Source: Isoetes taiwanensis | Taxonomy: Eukaryota > Streptophyta > Lycopodiopsida > Isoetales > Isoetaceae | Direction of reading: 5' to 3' | NCBI GenBank assembly: GCA_021234155.1 | Contig: JAJEKV010000177.1 | Span: 248,001 to 312,000, forward strand | Length of the DNA: 64,000 bases | In this document: in pieces, positions 31,404 to 45,539 of the stretch | Layout: every line of letters starts with the position of its first letter | How positions within the stretch are numbered: the stretch's first letter is position 1 | The notes under the pieces: model-generated | Told to the model about the DNA's origin: nothing | Database searches by the model: none | What the model saw: the letters and a program-made list of their open reading frames with translations, nothing else | Made by a program: the position numbers and the translations under genes

Positions 31404-34400
31404 ATTGTTGGCTCCTTGGGTATATAATAACGAAGTCTAGATTCAAGTTGAGGTTGTTGGATTATGCTAATAGTATTCAATTGAATATATGTGGAGATGA
31501 CGGTCTCAGAGGAGGCGTGACAAACTGTTTTATGAAGGTATGTGAAGTTGATTATATAGTATTTCTATAATCTTGGTTGATTTTCTATCCTGCAAAGCAG
31601 ATAGCTAGAAAAATGTACTTCATTAAGGAGCTAACTTTGATTTAGGGTTGTCAATGTGCGCATAACATGGAAGTGATGCTTGAGGGAGATTAAAGTACAG
31701 GTATTGCATTTCACTTCGGTAACCACTCCTTATAGTGTAGATGTGATTTCGTAGTAGTATACTCTAGTGGCAAGAAAATTTGGAATAAGCAGTGCATGAC
31801 ATATAATGCCTATGATATTCAGGGAAGGTTCATCTCACCATATTGGATGAATAAGATTCTTGATGTGATGTTAGGTGCGTCCTTTTGAAGCTAAAATTGA
31901 GTAAACTAGGCAGCATCCATATATTGGTATCCAGTGGTAAAATAACAAATGGTTGCTAAGTTGATAGCATTCAGGCTATGGTTGGATAAGGTTACAACAA
32001 GATGGTTGTAAGACAAGTTTTGAGTATGCTTAGATATGGTTATAAAATAAGATTGACATGATAGTTGGATTTGGAGCTCATGTGTAAGTAGCAAATGTGT
32101 GACGTAGAAGGAAATGTCATGATTACATCATGGTCCTACTTGAGGTCTAAAACCAAAGTTGTTGGCCCTAGGGTTATGGCTAGAATAGTCGGTGACACCC
32201 TTGAAAAAGTTCTTGGAGTATAAGAAAGCACTTAATGGAACAAAGTAGTCAGGTTAAGCATTTATATTTAGAGAATGATATCCGCTTAAATTATGGTAGA
32301 TTGAAGAAGTGATTGGCCAAGCTTGAACAATGTTATCCATCTTATGGATAATGAAGAAGAAGAAGATGAATAGAGGAATAACATACTTAATCGTGGTAGT
32401 AGGTAAACCATGAAGTTGAACGAAAGAGTTGTCAGATAAAGCCCAGACATGAGATAAAGGCAAAGGGGAATGTATAGACATGGGAAGTGTCATTTTTGAA
32501 AATCTTAGAATGTAATAGAAGAGTTGTAAGCACATCGTTCATTAATTGCAATCCGTTGTATGCGGCATGTTAAATGATTTATCTGATATATAAAAATGGA
32601 GGTACATGAGAAAGAATAATTGATTTTGGCAGGATAATCTATTCAAGTTATGGCACTAGATGGGAATAAGAATCATTTGGACTATGCTAGGCTATAGTAA
32701 AGATATTATTGAAATTCTAGTGATGGTGCTTCCATGTATCGTAATTATTTGGCATGCTAGAGGTGATTGTAGATTAATGGAGGGATGGTGATTGCGTTAC
32801 TTGACTAAGGATGTAGTCAAAGGATTGAAGTTGTAAACAAAATACATGAAGTAAGAGCTTCATTGAAATTAACGACAATTGTGCCTATAAAATCTTGTTG
32901 AAAGGCTAACCAGTGTGATGGGGTAATATGTATGGAAGTAGGCTGGATATAGAGGTCAAGCGTATAGCCTAGGATACTTCTATGTCATTGGATAAACTCG
33001 TAGAGAAATTCTCTGTAGCAAGTGCTATAATTCTTATGGGATCCCTTGTATTAACTTAAGTATGTTACCTAGCTATAAGATACCGAGACTGCTGGGGGGA
33101 CTTGATTATGTACTTTGCTTGTTACTTTTTGGATTTGGCCACCCAAGAAGTCTCGAGAGATTACATATCTAGTTCGACCTGAGTATCTCTTTGGAACAAT
33201 TTTTTTTTTCTCTCTCTCTCTCTCTCTTTCACTCTCTCTTTTTTTGGGGCATGTAGCACCGTCTTTACGAAAAGTTGCATTAACTCCATTATGTTTGTTA
33301 TATTGAATTGGATGTGTATGTTCCTCTTTTCCTTTCTTGTTATTGATGCATAGAGTATACTCAATGTTATTAATATTTAAGTTAGTTCTAAACTCGGAGG
33401 TATGTTAAATTGAATGTTAGAAGGGTCGTGCATTGGAGCTATCTAGTATATATCTTTCCTTTAGCTTAAATTACTTGTATGAAACTAGCAAGGCATCACT
33501 GAGCAATTGTGTTTGACAAGGATGGATCAGTTATGAAGGACAAAAGTTTATTCATTTGGAAGTATGTTGAATTGAGGATTAAGATGTGAAGGCATAAAGG
33601 GAAGGGACCCGGGAATTAAGAATGAGAATGATTTTTTATCGTCCACTGAGGCCAATGCAGACTATAAGTATATTTTTAGATCAATGGTTGGATTTGTTCC
33701 AAGGAAGATGTCACAAAGGGAGATACAAACTAGATTTTTCATGAGTGCTCTAAGATGCACCCATAAGGACATGGGTTGAATTTTTGGAGGAGAGACTGTA
33801 ATGGACCTAGCAACTTAGCACCAACATGAAGATGTAAGTAATGTTGCCATTATATAAGAGTGCATTTTCAATGGTGAAATAAATTATTAGGCACTAGGAA
33901 TAAATGCATGCAGTGTGTGCATGCATGCAAGGTCATTATTAGATTATATAAGTGCAACAATATTATTCTAGATTTCTTGGAAAGGAGTTTTCCATGAGAA
34001 AGAAGCCTTTTTTGTTGTGGAGGATGCACTTGCACCAGACTGATTAGAATTGAACCAAGGAGAAGGAGCAAAGTATTTCCAGGTGGGGGTCGTCTCACAC
34101 ATGGGGTTTTTGTGATGTCTATGTTTCGGTTGATGTAGTTTTGGGAAAACTTAATGAGCTTTGATGATGGTTTATAGATTTAATGGATTGAGGCATGATC
34201 TGAATTGAATTAGCATAATCAAAGATAGATTCTTGAATGTAAAAGAGAAGAAAAAGCAGTGCTTTTTAAATTATCATCTGTGGTTTTTATATAATCATAT
34301 AGTGGAGATTGATTCTAAATAGTTGAGAAATTGATGAGTTTAACACACATTGTATTATGGTTGGATGATGTTATTAAATTGTATTAGGTTGTTAGTCCTT

Positions 34401-34620
34401 AAAAGTATATCATGTCGGTGATTTAATCATTCTGGGAGCATGGGATCATACTTACTATTATCAATGTAGCTTGTTGTTAATGTTTGCATTTAATTAAAGG
34501 AATTATATCTCTGATTTGGTTGGCTTAGTAAAGTACAATTATGCATGCATGGATTATTGTTAAAAGCATGTTTTTGAGATGCATCATGGTGTGGTTGGTT
34601 ACCCACTAATATGGCATTAT
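31404..34620 (+). mobile_element. Decayed interior of element E
   Basis: About 3.2 kb of heavily mutated sequence between the LTRs, with no ORF above about 90 codons. Weak remains such as YASGKKIWNKQCMTYNAYD (about 31765-31820) suggest the RNase H region, and SREITYLVRPEYLFGT near 33150 may be a tail. A (CT)n microsatellite lies at 33210-33240. The interior is too short for a full gypsy element, so large parts are deleted. Confidence 0.5.
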
Positions 34621-34639
34621 GGTTTGCCACACAATTTGG

Positions 34640-35546
34640 TAGACATTGAGAATTCCTTGTTGAAATATGCTATTATATATTTTTATGCAAAGTGCTATAA
34701 TAATATTGGAATGCTCTGTAATATAATCCTCTGGGGCCGGAGTCTAGTGCGATGGTCTAGACTCGCAGTTATTGCACAGTGATATGTGAATGGTTTATTT
34801 GGAACATCGGGCGTTGGTACCTTAGGGTACAACATCTTGTACAGTTAAGTGGTCTTCCAATGCTGGGCGCAGCATGGATGGGTGTGTACACACGTGGTTT
34901 ACCCCGCCTCTGCCGAGTTGATTATGCTCAGACCCAGAGGAATATTGGTTGTTGTCTATGTTGCCATAGTTGCTAAGTTATTATTATGTTAATTGGAATG
35001 TCTTGTATTGAATTGCAATGGTTGTAGTATGTAGTAGATATTCATGGGTAAATTGTGCATTGTGGGACATGCTTGTATGGATTACTAACTTGAGTTTCAG
35101 GGGCGAGGCTATGGTAAGGTTAAGTTATTGTTTCTAGATGGATGCATTATGTTGATGATGCGTAGGCATGTCCTAGAACCTCGATCCCAACTTAGTCCTT
35201 GTGACTAATCATGTTGTTGATGGTGTAAGCAGACGTGCAAGAGGCTCCAGAGTGTAGCCAAGTTTCGGGAAGGCGAAAGTAGAAATTGAATTGCAAATAA
35301 ATAAACTTGTTGATTATTATAAGAATTGGCTTGAAGCTATAAATGCTAAATTCATGGATGTAGCTTGAGAATATTATTATTGGTTATAGGGGAATAGTTT
35401 TTGGGACCTTGGAATATTGATATAAAGATTAAATTCTTTACTCCGCATGAGTTAATTTCTTAAGTTTTTAGGCTTGAGTAGATCCAATGGTCGAGATTGA
35501 TGGGATCTCCAGTTACCATAAAGATTAACTGGACAGGCCCGTCACA
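34640..35546 (+). mobile_element. 3' LTR of element E, shortened
   Basis: It aligns with 30180-31389 but lacks the first roughly 160 bases and an internal block (the part corresponding to about 30830-31165). It ends CCCGTCACA at 35546 and is followed by the second target copy ACTAT (35547-35551). Confidence 0.75.
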
Positions 35547-35551
35547 ACTAT

Positions 35552-36740
35552 GCTTTGCATGGGAATAATAAGGGTGGATCTCCATATGGCAAAATCCAAT
35601 TTTTGGAGCTTTGCCATATGTAAGCAAACCAAAGCGTTCATCCCGAGACCATTCCCATTGCAACCCACTTCTAGAACCTGGAAACAAACCAAGAAAATAG
35701 ATCATTATGAATTTTGTCACTATATGACAAGCCAAATCCTAGAAGAAGACAAACGCAGGTGCGTTTTGAGCTTTTCAAATGTTCCTCCTACCCTTCCAAA
35801 AAATTTCAGGTCAGCCTTGCCTCGAAGAACAAATTCAGAAACCCATATCATAATGGGCTGATTTTTTTTATCTTGCCTTGCCACATGGCAAGGTGAAGCT
35901 GCTAAAACCGCATAATGGAGATGGGCATCGTCTGCTGCAGCTCTGGCTAGGATTGATGCTCGGCTTGCGTGAGTTTACGTGAATGCCGGCCAAAGATCCA
36001 CATGGTACGATCTACCGTTACTTTCATGATGTGGGCCTGCTTTCGGTTGCCGCCACTGGTGGCCTTGGTGCGGCAATTCTTGAGTTGTTTGCTCGGTCGG
36101 TAGGGGCACGTGCATCAACCAGGTCCCGCATCTGCCCCGCCAGATTAAGCATTGAATCCCACATCCAGAGCATTTGCATTGCTCTACCGCACCCGCACCT
36201 ACCAGGCATGCGTGTGTGGTCAGGGTGGACGTCTCCACATAGACCTCCACGGCACCAGATGGGTTGGTCGGGGCCTCGACACCGGGACCTCCGGTGCCCA
36301 CCTAAAAATAAATTAAAACTTGCCAGCCAGGCCACATGCCCGGCCTTGCGTCTGAAATCCTAAATTCGAATGGTGGGTGTTCGCATTTATGAAGCACGGC
36401 AATTTTTCACTAGAAAGATGCATATCCAGCCGGGCGCCCATCTCGGCCTGCCCCGAGCAAGACGGCCCGACGCTCGCGACACCTCTTAGTCCACTTTCAG
36501 ATCTCTCGTGCATGTCCCCGCGACGCGGCAATCATCCGGAAGGGGACCACTTCGGCCCCAGAGGATCTTACTCCACCAGAAGCTATGCCCATTACGAAGG
36601 GGGAATTGTGCCGGGTCCGAAGTTCGCTCATTATGGCGGTGGGCGCACTATAGAGGGGGCAAAGCTATTATTCGGGATCGCTGGCCCTCGACCCGTGGGG
36701 CGGTGCGATAGCCCTGATTCTTATTATTGTTGTTGTTATT
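35552..36740. other. No gene recognised; GC-rich part at 35.9-36.7 kb
   Basis: Overlapping open frames on both strands (for example 35975-36363 and 36377-36769) come from local high GC, and none matches a family that I know. The right part leads into the hairpin chain and may belong to the same retroelement. Confidence 0.4.
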
Positions 36741-36906
36741 GGGCTTCGGCCCTTATTTGTGTGTGGTAACGGGGCTTAGACCCCATGTTCTGTTTTTTGG
36801 GCTTCGGCCCTCTGTTCTGTTAGGGCTTATGCCCCCTTTGTTTGTTCTGGTCCCATAACCCGATTGGGTTCCGTGGACGTTAAAACTTCTTCCTTCCTTC
36901 CTTCCT
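36741..36906 (+). repeat. Chain of five small hairpins ending in a TTCC tract
   Basis: In order: GGGCTTCGGCCC (36741-36752), GGGGCTTAGACCCC (36771-36784), GGGCTTCGGCCC (36799-36810), GGGCTTATGCCC (36823-36834) and AACCCGATTGGGTT (36857-36870), then TTCC repeats (36889-36906). Two have the very stable C-UUCG-G loop in RNA. The layout fits the 3' end of a LINE or SINE, but I cannot name the family. Confidence 0.6.
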
Positions 36907-38714
36907 AAGGCCTAGGAAATGGGATGAATACCTAGGTTATTAAGCCTTGATAAGGATATACAAAAATGAGGATATCTTAAGGATATACCAGATGTTTGAT
37001 TTTGTTTAACAGATTTTTCAGTGCGTTTGTTTTTGGCATGTAATACAGTAACATAACACAAGATAACAGAGCAGAAACTAGTACAAAAAGGTATAACTTA
37101 CAAACGGATATGTCCAAAACCATTGTCAAGCCTGTCTACATTCTAAACAAGGTTCAGGCAATTCTGGGATGTGGCAGGGACCAAGGAGGTCCCATCCTTA
37201 GTTTAGTCAAATGCCCACTGCAGGTTTTTGACACAAAGGCCTCAGGAGGTCAGAGCACTAAACAAACAGGATACATCATGCATAGTGATCTCCAGCAACT
37301 CCAACATGATATCCTTTTTCTTGCCTTTCCATTTTTCTATTCTTTTTCTTCCTCGAGCAGCCTCGGATAACATTCTTGGATTAATCTATTGCTCCACAGT
37401 TTTTTGTTTGTAGTGTGATGATGTATGATCTTAAGTGGGGTGAGGTCTGGTGATTTGACACGTTTAAGCAAATTCCTGCTCTTCTGTAGCTCAGATTGGT
37501 AGCTTTTTTTTCTGCAAGCAAATGGCTATGGCAGTTTCTGGCTGGCCCGTCCTAGTCCTGGAAATTTGTCAGCCTAATTCTTTGTCTGCTCTGCACTTCA
37601 TGCATTACACAGGGGTTAAATCGAAAAAAGGACTCCTGAGCTTGCAGAGATTGATGGGTTTATCTGAAAAAGGCATCAGACTTGTCTGCTTAGATGCTAG
37701 GACTCAAGGCCAGTAAGACCTAGAAGAAGAATGAATGAAGAAGATGCCGTAATGTCGGTTTGATATGAAGGCAGTGTTGAAAATCTGACCAAAATGGTTC
37801 GTTTCTGAAAGATCTGGCATGAACCCAAAATAGGTAATCATCTGTAATATCTCCTTGGGCACGATTATCACTTATTGTACCGCTTTTTTTCTTGCTGGAA
37901 ATCGTGCTCGAGCAGGTATTCAGATCAAGGCCCTGTTTCTTGCCAACGAAATGCTTTATTTGTCCCTTGGATTCCCCTGACATAAAGCCCGCTTGCGAAG
38001 TTTTTTTTTCCAAAGAAGAGCAGGCTTTCCAGCCGCTTTACATGTTGGTAAAAATGTTGAGAAGTAAAAAGGGTGCGCAGAAACCGCTCAAAGGTCCCAA
38101 GATATTCCCAAGTGTTTAGTAAAAATGTATTAAAGCAGGAAAAGCAATTGGGGAAATGTAGGATGAAATCTTTGCTTGGAAGCATTTGGTCTGTCGTGCA
38201 GAAGCAAAAGATGCTACTTTTCTGGTCTTGAAACTGGCGATGTAAAAATACAAAGCAAGATCCGTCCATGTTGCCGACCATGGTTTTCGTTTATAGCAGT
38301 TATTTTCGCTATATACAAAATCTTGTAGTTCTTGGCGATCGGAAGATGGGTGCGCACTAATTCTTCGACATATCAAGCCATCAAAATGGGCACATCTTTG
38401 TCATGCATGGAAGGCCAGAGAGAGCCATCCAGAAAGTTTAAAAGGCATAGTATTCGTGTTAGAAGGGGTCTAAAAGCTCTTTGGTGCCTTTGGAGAATGA
38501 GAAGGAAGATCGCCATCCCCTGCTTGTTCAAATCAGGTTTAACTTTGATTTTTGATTTCAAATTTCGTGTTTTATTCCAAATTTTAAAAAGGTTTAAGCA
38601 TCTGCATCTGATCTCACAGCTTGTATTTCTAACTTATTCATGGTATCGCATGTGCTCATTGCCTACAGGAATAATTGGTTGTTATTTGCAGGTGGTAATG
38701 CGAAATCAAAATGC
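36907..38714 (+). other. Upstream region of the first F-box/kelch gene
   Basis: Only short open frames on both strands (for example 37892-38119 plus, 37925-38281 minus). A TTATTTGCAG acceptor-like site at 38684-38693 just before the coding start suggests a 5' UTR intron. Confidence 0.4.
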
Positions 38715-40118
38715 ATGCATATGAGGAGGAGGAGGAAAGAAGACGTAACGGAAGAATTTTGGGATTATGAGGATCCACCACAAGATGGTTGGTGCCTTAT
38801 ACCAGGTCTGCCACATGATGTTGCAATTCAATGCTTGGCAAAAGTTCCCAGAGTACAGCACTTACTGCTAAGGACAGTATGCAAAGCCTGGAAATTGGTG
38901 GTTGAAAGTCAGGAATTCTTAGAACAAAGGTCCCTTCTGGGATGCACAGAAGATTGGCTCTATCTGCATGTGGGGACTTCACCGCATTTGGATGAGAGAA
39001 GAGAAGGAAAGAAATCAAAGTGGCATCTTGTAGGAGGATTTAGCCTGTGGCATGCCCTTGATCCTTATAGATACAAATGGCATGCTCTTCCACCTATTCC
39101 CTATGATGAGTCTTTGACTGGTGGACAGGTTGTCTTGGGTGCAACTTCAGTGGTGTTGAATGGAAATCTTTATGTTGTTGGCGGCGCTCCATTTGGCAAA
39201 GCAGCTATTAGGTGAGTTCTGCAGAATTACATTTGCAAATGTTGTTTTCTTGATATAGTTTTAGCAAAAGTATTCCCTGTGATAAAAACATCTATGTGCA
39301 AAAGTGAGTAAACAATTGAACTGTGGTTTATGACATAGCATTCAAGATAATTCCTGCATAAAGTATTACTATTTTTTAGGAACTTGATAAACTTGTATAT
39401 TCTTCACAGGGACATGTGGGTCTACAATCCTAGGAGAAACAGGTGGAAGCAAGCTGCTTCTATGTTTACATGTCGTTATGGTTGCCTGGCTGGTGTGATT
39501 GGAGATAAGCTCTATGTTGTTGGTGGATCTGGCATCTGCCATCTCTCAGGATATTCATACCCATGCCTTGAGGTATATGACCCCAAGACTAACACCTGGA
39601 GCTATGGTGCCAGCGCCAGGTCTGTGGTAACTGTGCACCAATGCAGTCCTCTCAAGTATGTCGCAGTTGTAAATGACAAGCTATGCGTGATAGGCCCTCA
39701 AAATGAGTTTGGACACGTTAACGCAGGTATGTACGACCCAGGGACAGATTCTTGGCTTGACATCTTACCAGGATTGAAAGTTGGATGGGGCAAAGCCAGC
39801 ACTGTTATGGATGGAATGTTGTATACCTTGGATTTGGGTTATTATCAACAGTACATTTGTGAGCAAGATGCTTGGGTGCCAGTGAAAGGGCAAAGCAGGG
39901 ATACTTTACTTGAATGGGACCCTCGCTTGGTTTCTGCTATGACTGGTAGTAAGGGAAAGCTTTATATGGTTGGAACTATGGGGCCTGCTTTGATCGTCGT
40001 CATTGCACCTGTCAACAATGGTGGTCAGAACATATGTTGGCACACAATGAAACTCCCAAATGGGGTGGATTTTTTAGGTGATTTGGGGCACTGCTCATGT
40101 CAGGTGATCAGTTTCTAA
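38715..40118 (+). CDS. F-box/kelch-repeat protein (complete, two exons)
   Basis: F-box proteins recruit substrates to SCF ubiquitin ligases, and the kelch propeller binds the substrate. Exon 1 is 38715-39211 and exon 2 is 39410-40118. The intron is 198 bp, with GTGAGT donor and TTCACAG acceptor, joining AAIR to DMWVYNPRRNRWKQAASMF. The protein is 401 residues from the ATG at 38715 (399 from 38721). The F-box is about residues 29-70 (WCLIPGLPHDVAIQCLAKVP, LLLRTVCKAWKLVVES). Kelch units follow: LYVVGGAPFGKAAIR, DKLYVVGGSG with LEVYDPKTNTWSYGA, and MYDPGTDSWLDILPGLKVGW. The layout resembles plant F-box/kelch proteins of the Arabidopsis At1g55270 type. A paralogue starts at 62.5 kb on the same strand. 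Confidence 0.9.
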
Positions 40119-43100
40119 GTGCATCTCGTCATTCACAATTGTTCAGATGGATAGTATTAAAGTTTGAAAATTGTCATGAGATGTGTAGCTGTGAGTTATA
40201 TGAGCATGCTGTCTCATTGCGACATTGGTTGAAGGAGGAATATACAAAGGATAAAGATTGTACAAGGGGTATTTATCTCTTGGTTTGCAAGCAGTGTAGC
40301 ATGCTTTGAGCCGAATTTTAGACTTGTGCCCCAAACTTCATCCTTGCTTTGCTACTTGTTTGTCTGGAATTGCATGCTTAATCTGAGTACATGCAAAGCA
40401 AGATAAATGTTCCGATATGGATTGTAGATACATAGAACAGGTTTTGAGTGGCATCAAGGAGAAAAATAATGTTAGCCAAAGTAACTATCGTTGAGGTGTT
40501 GCCTTTTTATTGATCATCAATGGTAATGTGTTCAAGACAGTAAGCATGTAAAGAAGAAGTTGGAAGGTAAGCTTTAGGCTGCTGGTGGGGTAAGATCATT
40601 ATTGCTGCAGGGTGAGTCAAACACACAATGCAAGGATTACACAACGTATGGTGAAATGGTAAGCATACTGTGGTTGCCCAAGGGCTCCTGGGTCAATTAA
40701 GAACAGTATGTATTAAATTTTGTTGTGGATGAGCATGAAGTAGAGGCTCGGTTACATAAAAGAATTAAGGCTTACATGGAAGAATCAAGGCTTGCCGAAA
40801 CAAGTTATACCAGGGTCTTGGGTGTTAAATTATGGTATGGATGAGCATGAAGTAGACAGTCAGCTTTGTAGAAGAATCAGTGGAATGGTGAGGTTTAATT
40901 CTTTGTAGATGTTTTTTTTGGAGATGGATCGAATCATAAAAGTTAAATATAAAAACAATAAATATGCTTCATAAATGACTCCACTAATTCATAGCTCCCT
41001 ATTTTAGCAAATAGCTCTCTGTGTGTCTGATAGAGAACGTAAGTGCAGATAGAGAACGTAAGTGCAGACCGCATTTGGTTTCCTTATTGCTCTATAAGGA
41101 ACAAGTTACACTGATATAATACTTCTTTCATTAGATTGTTTGAAATTGCGTTAATGTCAACACAGCTATTGGAATATTCTTGCCAAAAAGGCAAATTTGT
41201 AAGGCCCTTTTTACGATTGTCTTATTGCCATTTTTAGGGTAATTTTGTAGGGTAATTTTTCACAATGTAAGTTTTTAGCAGGATTGCCTAATACTGCAAT
41301 TCTAAGGTGTCCAAGTGTCATGCCATGTAAGCCAAAATTATTGTATGTCGTCGGATTTCATATTTTCCAATCTGACGGTCATGAATATTTCAAAAAATCT
41401 AGGTAATTCCTTGTCTCCTTCCTTCTTGGCCATGGTCGTGGACAGCTAGAAAATTCGTCCAGGCAAAACGAGAAGCTAAAGTGAATAGCTGGGGGTTTGA
41501 AAAACCGCATGAAATAGACTGGAGTTTATAACCGAGGCTTCTCGTGGCATCGTTGTCATTGCTCTTCTTGGTCTTCTTCTCTAAACCTACATAACCAATC
41601 TATAACAATGTTCGCTTCTAAGTTCTAACAAATTCTAATGTCAAATAGTAGCCAGAAGAATCAGGAGCCTTACAAGCTTGGACATAAGCACCATTGTGAA
41701 TAAGAATGAAGTAACTAGACTAGTAAGCACATATTTATATTCCTTGAGCTTGTCATTTTTCAAGAATAAAATGGCGTTAGTGATCCTATGCGCAGGAATA
41801 TCCACACAGATACAAGTTTTGAGGCTTCACAAAGAGAAGCCTGTCAAGAATAAAACAATAACAAGTATGTATCTGATTTTTGTTTGGAAGCATGAGCTTT
41901 GATTTGAACATTTGTTCTGGCCATATTTTAAGAAAAGGATTAGTAATCAGAAATGATATAGAATTTAAGATAACTGCATCGTAATGGCATACAGATTACA
42001 GAAAAGAAAGTGACAATTTGGTGACACTAGACATTTAAATACATAAATGTGATTCTATTCTCACGGATATGGAGACTCTGCTCAGAGGGTTTCAGGTAGG
42101 AATCCTTTTCTATTTCTTTTCCTAGTAAATTTTAAATGTTCATCTAGTAAACATGAAAACCCATGCTAAGCTAGTTGGACACTAAAACTGGATATTTGAA
42201 CTACAAAATGTGATCAACCCAGTCTTAAAATATATTTCTTTTTTTAATCCTTTTATCAGCCGAAGCTGGAGCTGGGGCTCAAAGAAAAGATCTATTTAAA
42301 CATCTGCAGAAGAACCCTTGTTCTACTCCATGCTTGGGTCTCTAAAACCAATTATTGTAAAGGTGATTATCTTTTGCATTCAAAAGAGGGAAAACCTGCA
42401 AGTTACAATGGTCACCTAAGTGGTTGTTTCCAGATATATGTATTAGATGATAAGAATGTTGAAGTACATGGCAGAGAGAAAAGACCTCTGTTTTGCTTTC
42501 CCAATCCCCATCGAACTAGGATGCTTGTCCACTTCAAATGTTTGCAGACCATCATATGTCTGAAGGTCAATGCTAAGCACACCATTTCTACCCATTGTTA
42601 ACTTTGAGGTATGAACCTATTTCAGCTCTACATGACTAGCTCACATGCAAACTATCTGATACACAATGGATACAGTAACAAGTAACAGTTCGAACATATT
42701 TCTAATAACTAAATAGTTCGTATTATTGTCCTCAGCTTTCATGTTGCTAGATAATAGATCTTGCTCCAAGATTGTCAGAAACCCACCAGCAGCTCGTACC
42801 TTCATCTCACTACCAAGATTTATTGTTCAGTTTATCTAAGAACAAACCAATGTTGTCCATTATATCCTTCATAAAATGTTAAAAGAAGCCAGTGCAAATG
42901 AAACTAAGTGCGGGAGCCTTAGATAGCATGCCTGATATTTACAAGAAAGATAATTGAGTCCATGAGAATGAAGATCTGTTATATCAAGCTTTTGTAAACT
43001 TAAAATCAAAGACCCTTCAGTATCCAGGCAAGCTCGAACCTTAGGATGCATGTTTTAAAATAGTTCTCATAGTCTTTATTTTCATAAGCATTAAACATTT

Positions 43101-43518
43101 TTCTTCGTGTAGGGTTCAATGAAGCAAACGTTGTGATATTTGAAAGATAGAGTAATCTTGTTAGTATACTTAAACATGTCTAAGTACTTAATAATGAGAA
43201 AAAATGCAAAAATATAGGTGTCCATTGCCGTGGATATAGAGTATCAGAATGTGTCTGAAGATGGTAAAATACAAAATAGTTGCCACAGAAATGAGAAGAA
43301 TGGATGGTTTGAATATAGCAGTGACAAGCTCCCTTGCAGCCATTTGAATTACATCCAAAAGTTCCTGCACTACTTCTTTGTCCAATGCATGATCTGAAGA
43401 TGGAAATCATGTGCTGATAGTTAAAAGAGTGTTTGAGGCATGAATTTGAATTTGTAGTGAGTCTGTGATACAAGATTGTGATATATGCTGAACCTCATGC
43501 AATGTTTCAACAAGCTAA
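40119..43518. other. No gene recognised; small direct repeats
   Basis: After the F-box gene, a segment with GGATGAGCATGAAGTAGA occurs twice (about 40727 and 40841), and a 22 base tandem GATAGAGAACGTAAGTGCA lies at about 41032-41070. No supported gene. Confidence 0.4.
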
Positions 43519-44357
43519 TATTGTAATGAATTTACGTGTTAATTTGCATTTTTTTTAATGGCAAGGTTTGTTTTATATTGCATCTAAAAGAGATACATCC
43601 GATGGAATATCCAAGAAGACATACCCAAGAAGCCCGAGCTTACAGTCCAAAAGTCATGGTCCTTATAAAATGGATCCATGAACCAAATTAAGCAACATAG
43701 ATTAATATACTGTTTGTATAATTTCAGAGATGCCATAACTAAGAAATCTTGTCCAAATTCCTGTAACCAAACTTCATGCATCATCCAAAAGATCTTGTAT
43801 TGTTAGGTCTGCTACTGCTCAATTCCTAAATATAGTGAGAAGATTGTCCAGAATTGATATCCGAAAATTGGTGAAATCCAGAAGGAGCAGTGCATGTGCC
43901 TCTCTCTTCTGCTGCCACTATGATATAGGTTCATGAATTATGGCTTGAGATTGTTAAATCTCCATACCTCACCTCATTTCAGAATTTTCTTGATTGCTTT
44001 GGCATGTATCATCTCCTTTTTGAGTTGAATGAATATCTCCTCAAGTTGTCTTGGATAGTTGGGTCTCCTCGTCATCTGAATTTTTGGCTACTCCCATTGC
44101 TCTGTCCAAACTTCCAAATCTATTGAGTCTCCTCTGTGCATCTGTGCAGTACATCATCAGAGATAGATAGATTAATTAGATAGAAATCATGTAAGCCATA
44201 GAATTTCCCTAAGCTATTCCAAGCTAGATCACTTTTTTTTCCCTTTCAACATTTTATGGGCTACTGCAGAAATTTGAATGATATCCAAGAAAGCCTGCTT
44301 CAGCCATATTAGAGAGGGAGTTTGTTTGTTTATGACCACTATTCCTGTACACCCAGA

Positions 44358-45487
44358 TTACCCAACAACCCAGGTTCTTGTTGTGTTTTCAATTTTCCTT
44401 TCTGCTTCCCAAAAACCAAACAGATTATGCTCATCTGGAGCTCCCTTATTAATTTGGGAGGCCCAACTCCAGAACTCGATTAACCAGGGACATATAAACA
44501 CATGGTTTGAAGTTTCAACCTCTCCACATTGAGGACATTGATTAGAGACAGCTGTGTCATATTTAGATCTTTTCAGATTTGTAGGTAGACTTTGGTGAAC
44601 AGCAATCCATCTGAAAGTCTTTATCTTATTTGCAGTATATATTGGCCATCCTTTTGCACATACTTCAGCTAATTTTCCTTCCTTACATTGCCATAATTTA
44701 CTTGCTCTTGAAGGCTTCCTTTCTATGAGAGCCTTATAGATATTCCTTACTGAATACATCTCCTTATTATTTAACTGCCATAAGCTAGAATTTAAGCTTA
44801 ATTCCTCATAACCCCTAACTCTGTCCATAACTAACTTGTATATTTCCTAGTCCAAATTTGATCTGTTTGTCATGTCTGCAACTTCCTCCCAAATCATCCA
44901 TCTGTCTTCAATCCTTAGATCATCAATCTTTCTAATACCACTCTTATGCCACTGCATATATTTTTGAGGGTGTTTTAGAGCTAAACATCCCAAAGTCTTC
45001 CTTCATGAATTCCCAGAATTCCACATAGAATTCAGGCTGGAAACCATCTGGCCCAGGACTTTTTCCTGTTGCCATAGATTTAAGAGTACCCCATACCTCT
45101 TTCTCTTGAGGAAGTGCAAGAATTCCTTCATTTTTAATTTCCTTCTCAGCTTTTGGAATGTTTTGGAAGAAATCCTCAAGGGTCTGATCCTCTACCTTAT
45201 AGCTATCAAATATCTTTTTATATTCTTGTTGAAAGAAGTTCTCACCCTTTTGGTCTTCAATAACATTTCCTTGGCCATCATTAACTCTGACAATCCCATT
45301 ATTTAGAATTCTACTCTTGGTTGTTCTAAAAAGGAAAGTTGAGCTTCCTTTATCCATACCATTAATATAAAGGCATCTGCTCCTCACTGCCAAAGCACAT
45401 GCATCCTTTTCCTCTATTAATTTAACTTTCTTTTCTAAATCTTCCTCTTGTTTTGAAGCTGCATATTATCCTTGTCAAGGAATAATT

Positions 45488-45539
<52 letters not shown>

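Noticed and set aside
33115-33364. Serine/leucine-rich frames at the CT microsatellite
   Set aside because: They are produced by simple repeat translation, without any family match.
35975-36363. Overlapping open frames on both strands in the GC-rich block
   Set aside because: High GC removes stops from several frames at once. No conserved motif is seen in any of them.
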